A stretch of 24,376 bases of DNA, taken from F23-D06 sp947167635 (GTDB taxonomy: Bacteria > Bacteroidota > Bacteroidia > Bacteroidales > WCHB1-69). The notes below the pieces were generated by a model. That model was given only the letters and a program-made list of their open reading frames with translations. It did no database searches and was not told where the DNA came from. Below are positions 23,492 through 24,376 of this stretch, one piece after another. Location of the stretch: the NCBI GenBank assembly GCA_947167635.1, contig CAMVIT010000041.1, forward strand, positions 1 to 24,376, given 5' to 3'. A program made the position numbers and the translations under genes. Numbering within the stretch: the first letter of the stretch is position 1; every line of letters starts with the position of its first letter.

Positions 23492-24376
23492 TAGTTCTGT
23501 GTCATTTCTTGCAACAGATCAGATGCTCTTATGCAGTGCTGGGCGAGGCAGAGGTGGTCTGCATCCATGCAAATCAGGGCGTACAGGCAGACCTTTCCGT
23601 GTTCGGCTGCCAGCTGTGTCAGCAAGCCGTAGTTGAGCATCAGCCGACCTTCCACTCCAATGTCCGGAGTCGTGAGGGTGAAATCGACCACTTGTGACGG
23701 GTTGCTCCACAAAGCCACCACATCGGCGGCCCCGAACACGTTGAAGTCCACTTGGAACCAGGTGGTCTGGAAGGGAGTGCTCTCGTCTGGCAGATAGCTG
23801 AACGAGAGGTTCTCAATCTGACAACCTTTTTTCAGGCATTCGTTCAAAGAAAGGGGGAACGAGTGCCGTGTCTCGCACCTTCTCTCGTCGTCGATGAGGG
23901 TGAGTTCTACGGTGGGCGAGGAAAAATCAGCCAGTTCAGCTACGATCTCCACCTGCCCGTTCCCGCCGGGAGGAAGCGAGAGGGGCAGGCCCGTGACACA
24001 TGCTATGATGCCACCCGACAGAATTTCCAACTGGTTGAAAGAGAGAGTGTCTGTTCCGGTGTTCAACACAGAGAATGGTATTCTGTAGTACATCCTGCAG
24101 TCTTCCACAAAGCATTCTGCAGCCTTGGGCTTGAATTCTATGTTTTGGCAGGGACAGTAGTCAGTCTTCTCTATTTGGAGCTCTGGAGATAATGTTAAGC
24201 AGTTGTCGCCATAGCGGGTCCTCAACCGGTAGGTTCCAAGTCCGTGGAGGGGCAGCAGGGGGCTGAGAGTGGAGCCCGAGTCGATGTCGTTCCCGTCATG
24301 GTTCCACCACCAGCGCATCGATTGGGAGTGGTAGGGGTAAAAACCGTAAACGGGGAGATGTGTTTCCAAGGAGTCC
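23491..24376 (-). CDS. C-terminal part of a secreted Ig-like, Cys-containing protein; 5' end outside window
   Basis: The frame stays open to the right edge, so the start lies outside; ~294 codons are visible. The sequence has beta-sandwich-like segments: GLGTYRLRTRYGDNCLTL, the ending of an Ig/PKD-like module; CMYYRIPFSVLN-type strands (DCRMYYRIPFSVLNTGTDTL); SLPPGGNGQVEIVAEL; and several paired cysteines (CPCQNIEF, ECFVEDC, LNECLKKGC). The end (ASDLLQEMTQN) has no T9SS sorting domain. Export is inferred from the Ig-like modules and cysteines, since the N-terminus is not visible. The family is not recognised. Its stop codon touches the duplicated promoter segment that drives the next gene. 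Confidence 0.7.
   Translation of the reverse strand, partial: DSLETHLPVYGFYPYHSQSMRWWWNHDGNDIDSGSTLSPLLPLHGLGTYRLRTRYGDNCLTLSPELQIEKTDYCPCQNIEFKPKAAECFVEDCRMYYRIPFSVLNTGTDTLSFNQLEILSGGIIACVTGLPLSLPPGGNGQVEIVAELADFSSPTVELTLIDDERRCETRHSFPLSLNECLKKGCQIENLSFSYLPDESTPFQTTWFQVDFNVFGAADVVALWSNPSQVVDFTLTTPDIGVEGRLMLNYGLLTQLAAEHGKVCLYALICMDADHLCLAQHCIRASDLLQEMTQN

Overview
The window looks like chromosomal DNA of a member of the Bacteroidota, most likely Bacteroidales. The evidence is: C-terminal sorting domains of the type IX secretion system (T9SS) on two proteins; FISUMP, SprB-like, HYR-like and MBG/YDG-like surface-protein modules; a C10 (streptopain-family) peptidase; a PNGase F homologue; and repeated use of the Bacteroidota promoter element TAnnTTTG with no Shine-Dalgarno sequences. 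Most of the window has moderate to high GC. The stretch from about 2.46 to 3.83 kb is clearly AT-rich.

Layout. (1) 1-2307 (+) is the 3' end of a large modular surface protein, closed by a strong terminator. (2) 2371-4236 is an AT-rich cassette between two 86/87-nt near-identical direct repeats. It holds a three-gene minus-strand operon (glycine-zipper lipoprotein, small soluble protein, small membrane protein). It also holds the start of a plus-strand unit, with promoter at 3904, hairpin-rich body and terminator at 4277-4299, that may be a structured RNA. (3) 4355-6052 (-) is a secreted PNGase F-type amidase. (4) 6085-6645 is a repeat- and palindrome-rich intergenic region. (5) 6786-13655 (+) carries a divergent short chorismate synthase, a BadF-type sugar kinase translationally coupled to TsaE, an alanine-dehydrogenase-like protein with no NAD-binding domain, and a 1262-residue C10 peptidase with two FISUMP domains and a T9SS signal. 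(6) 13717-21053 (-) reads, in transcription order, a secreted TPR/MORN-repeat protein, malic enzyme, a LuxC-like acyl-CoA reductase homologue without the expected cysteine, and a sensor histidine kinase. The last three genes overlap at their stop/start codons. (7) 21332-24376 (-) carries a T9SS-exported beta-propeller-like protein and the 3' end of another secreted protein. A duplicated 56-nt promoter segment and a probable gene remnant lie beside them.

How it fits together. Much of the window encodes exported or surface proteins (adhesin-like modules, a protease, a deglycosylase, repeat scaffolds), which suits a host- or polymer-associated lifestyle. These are interleaved with housekeeping genes (aroC, tsaE, malic enzyme). 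Several housekeeping-family proteins have lost expected catalytic parts. The most striking is the alanine-dehydrogenase-like protein, followed by the LuxC-like protein and the chorismate synthase. The two best candidates for something undescribed are the direct-repeat-flanked cassette with its neighbouring structured transcript, and the Rossmann-less alanine-dehydrogenase-like protein.
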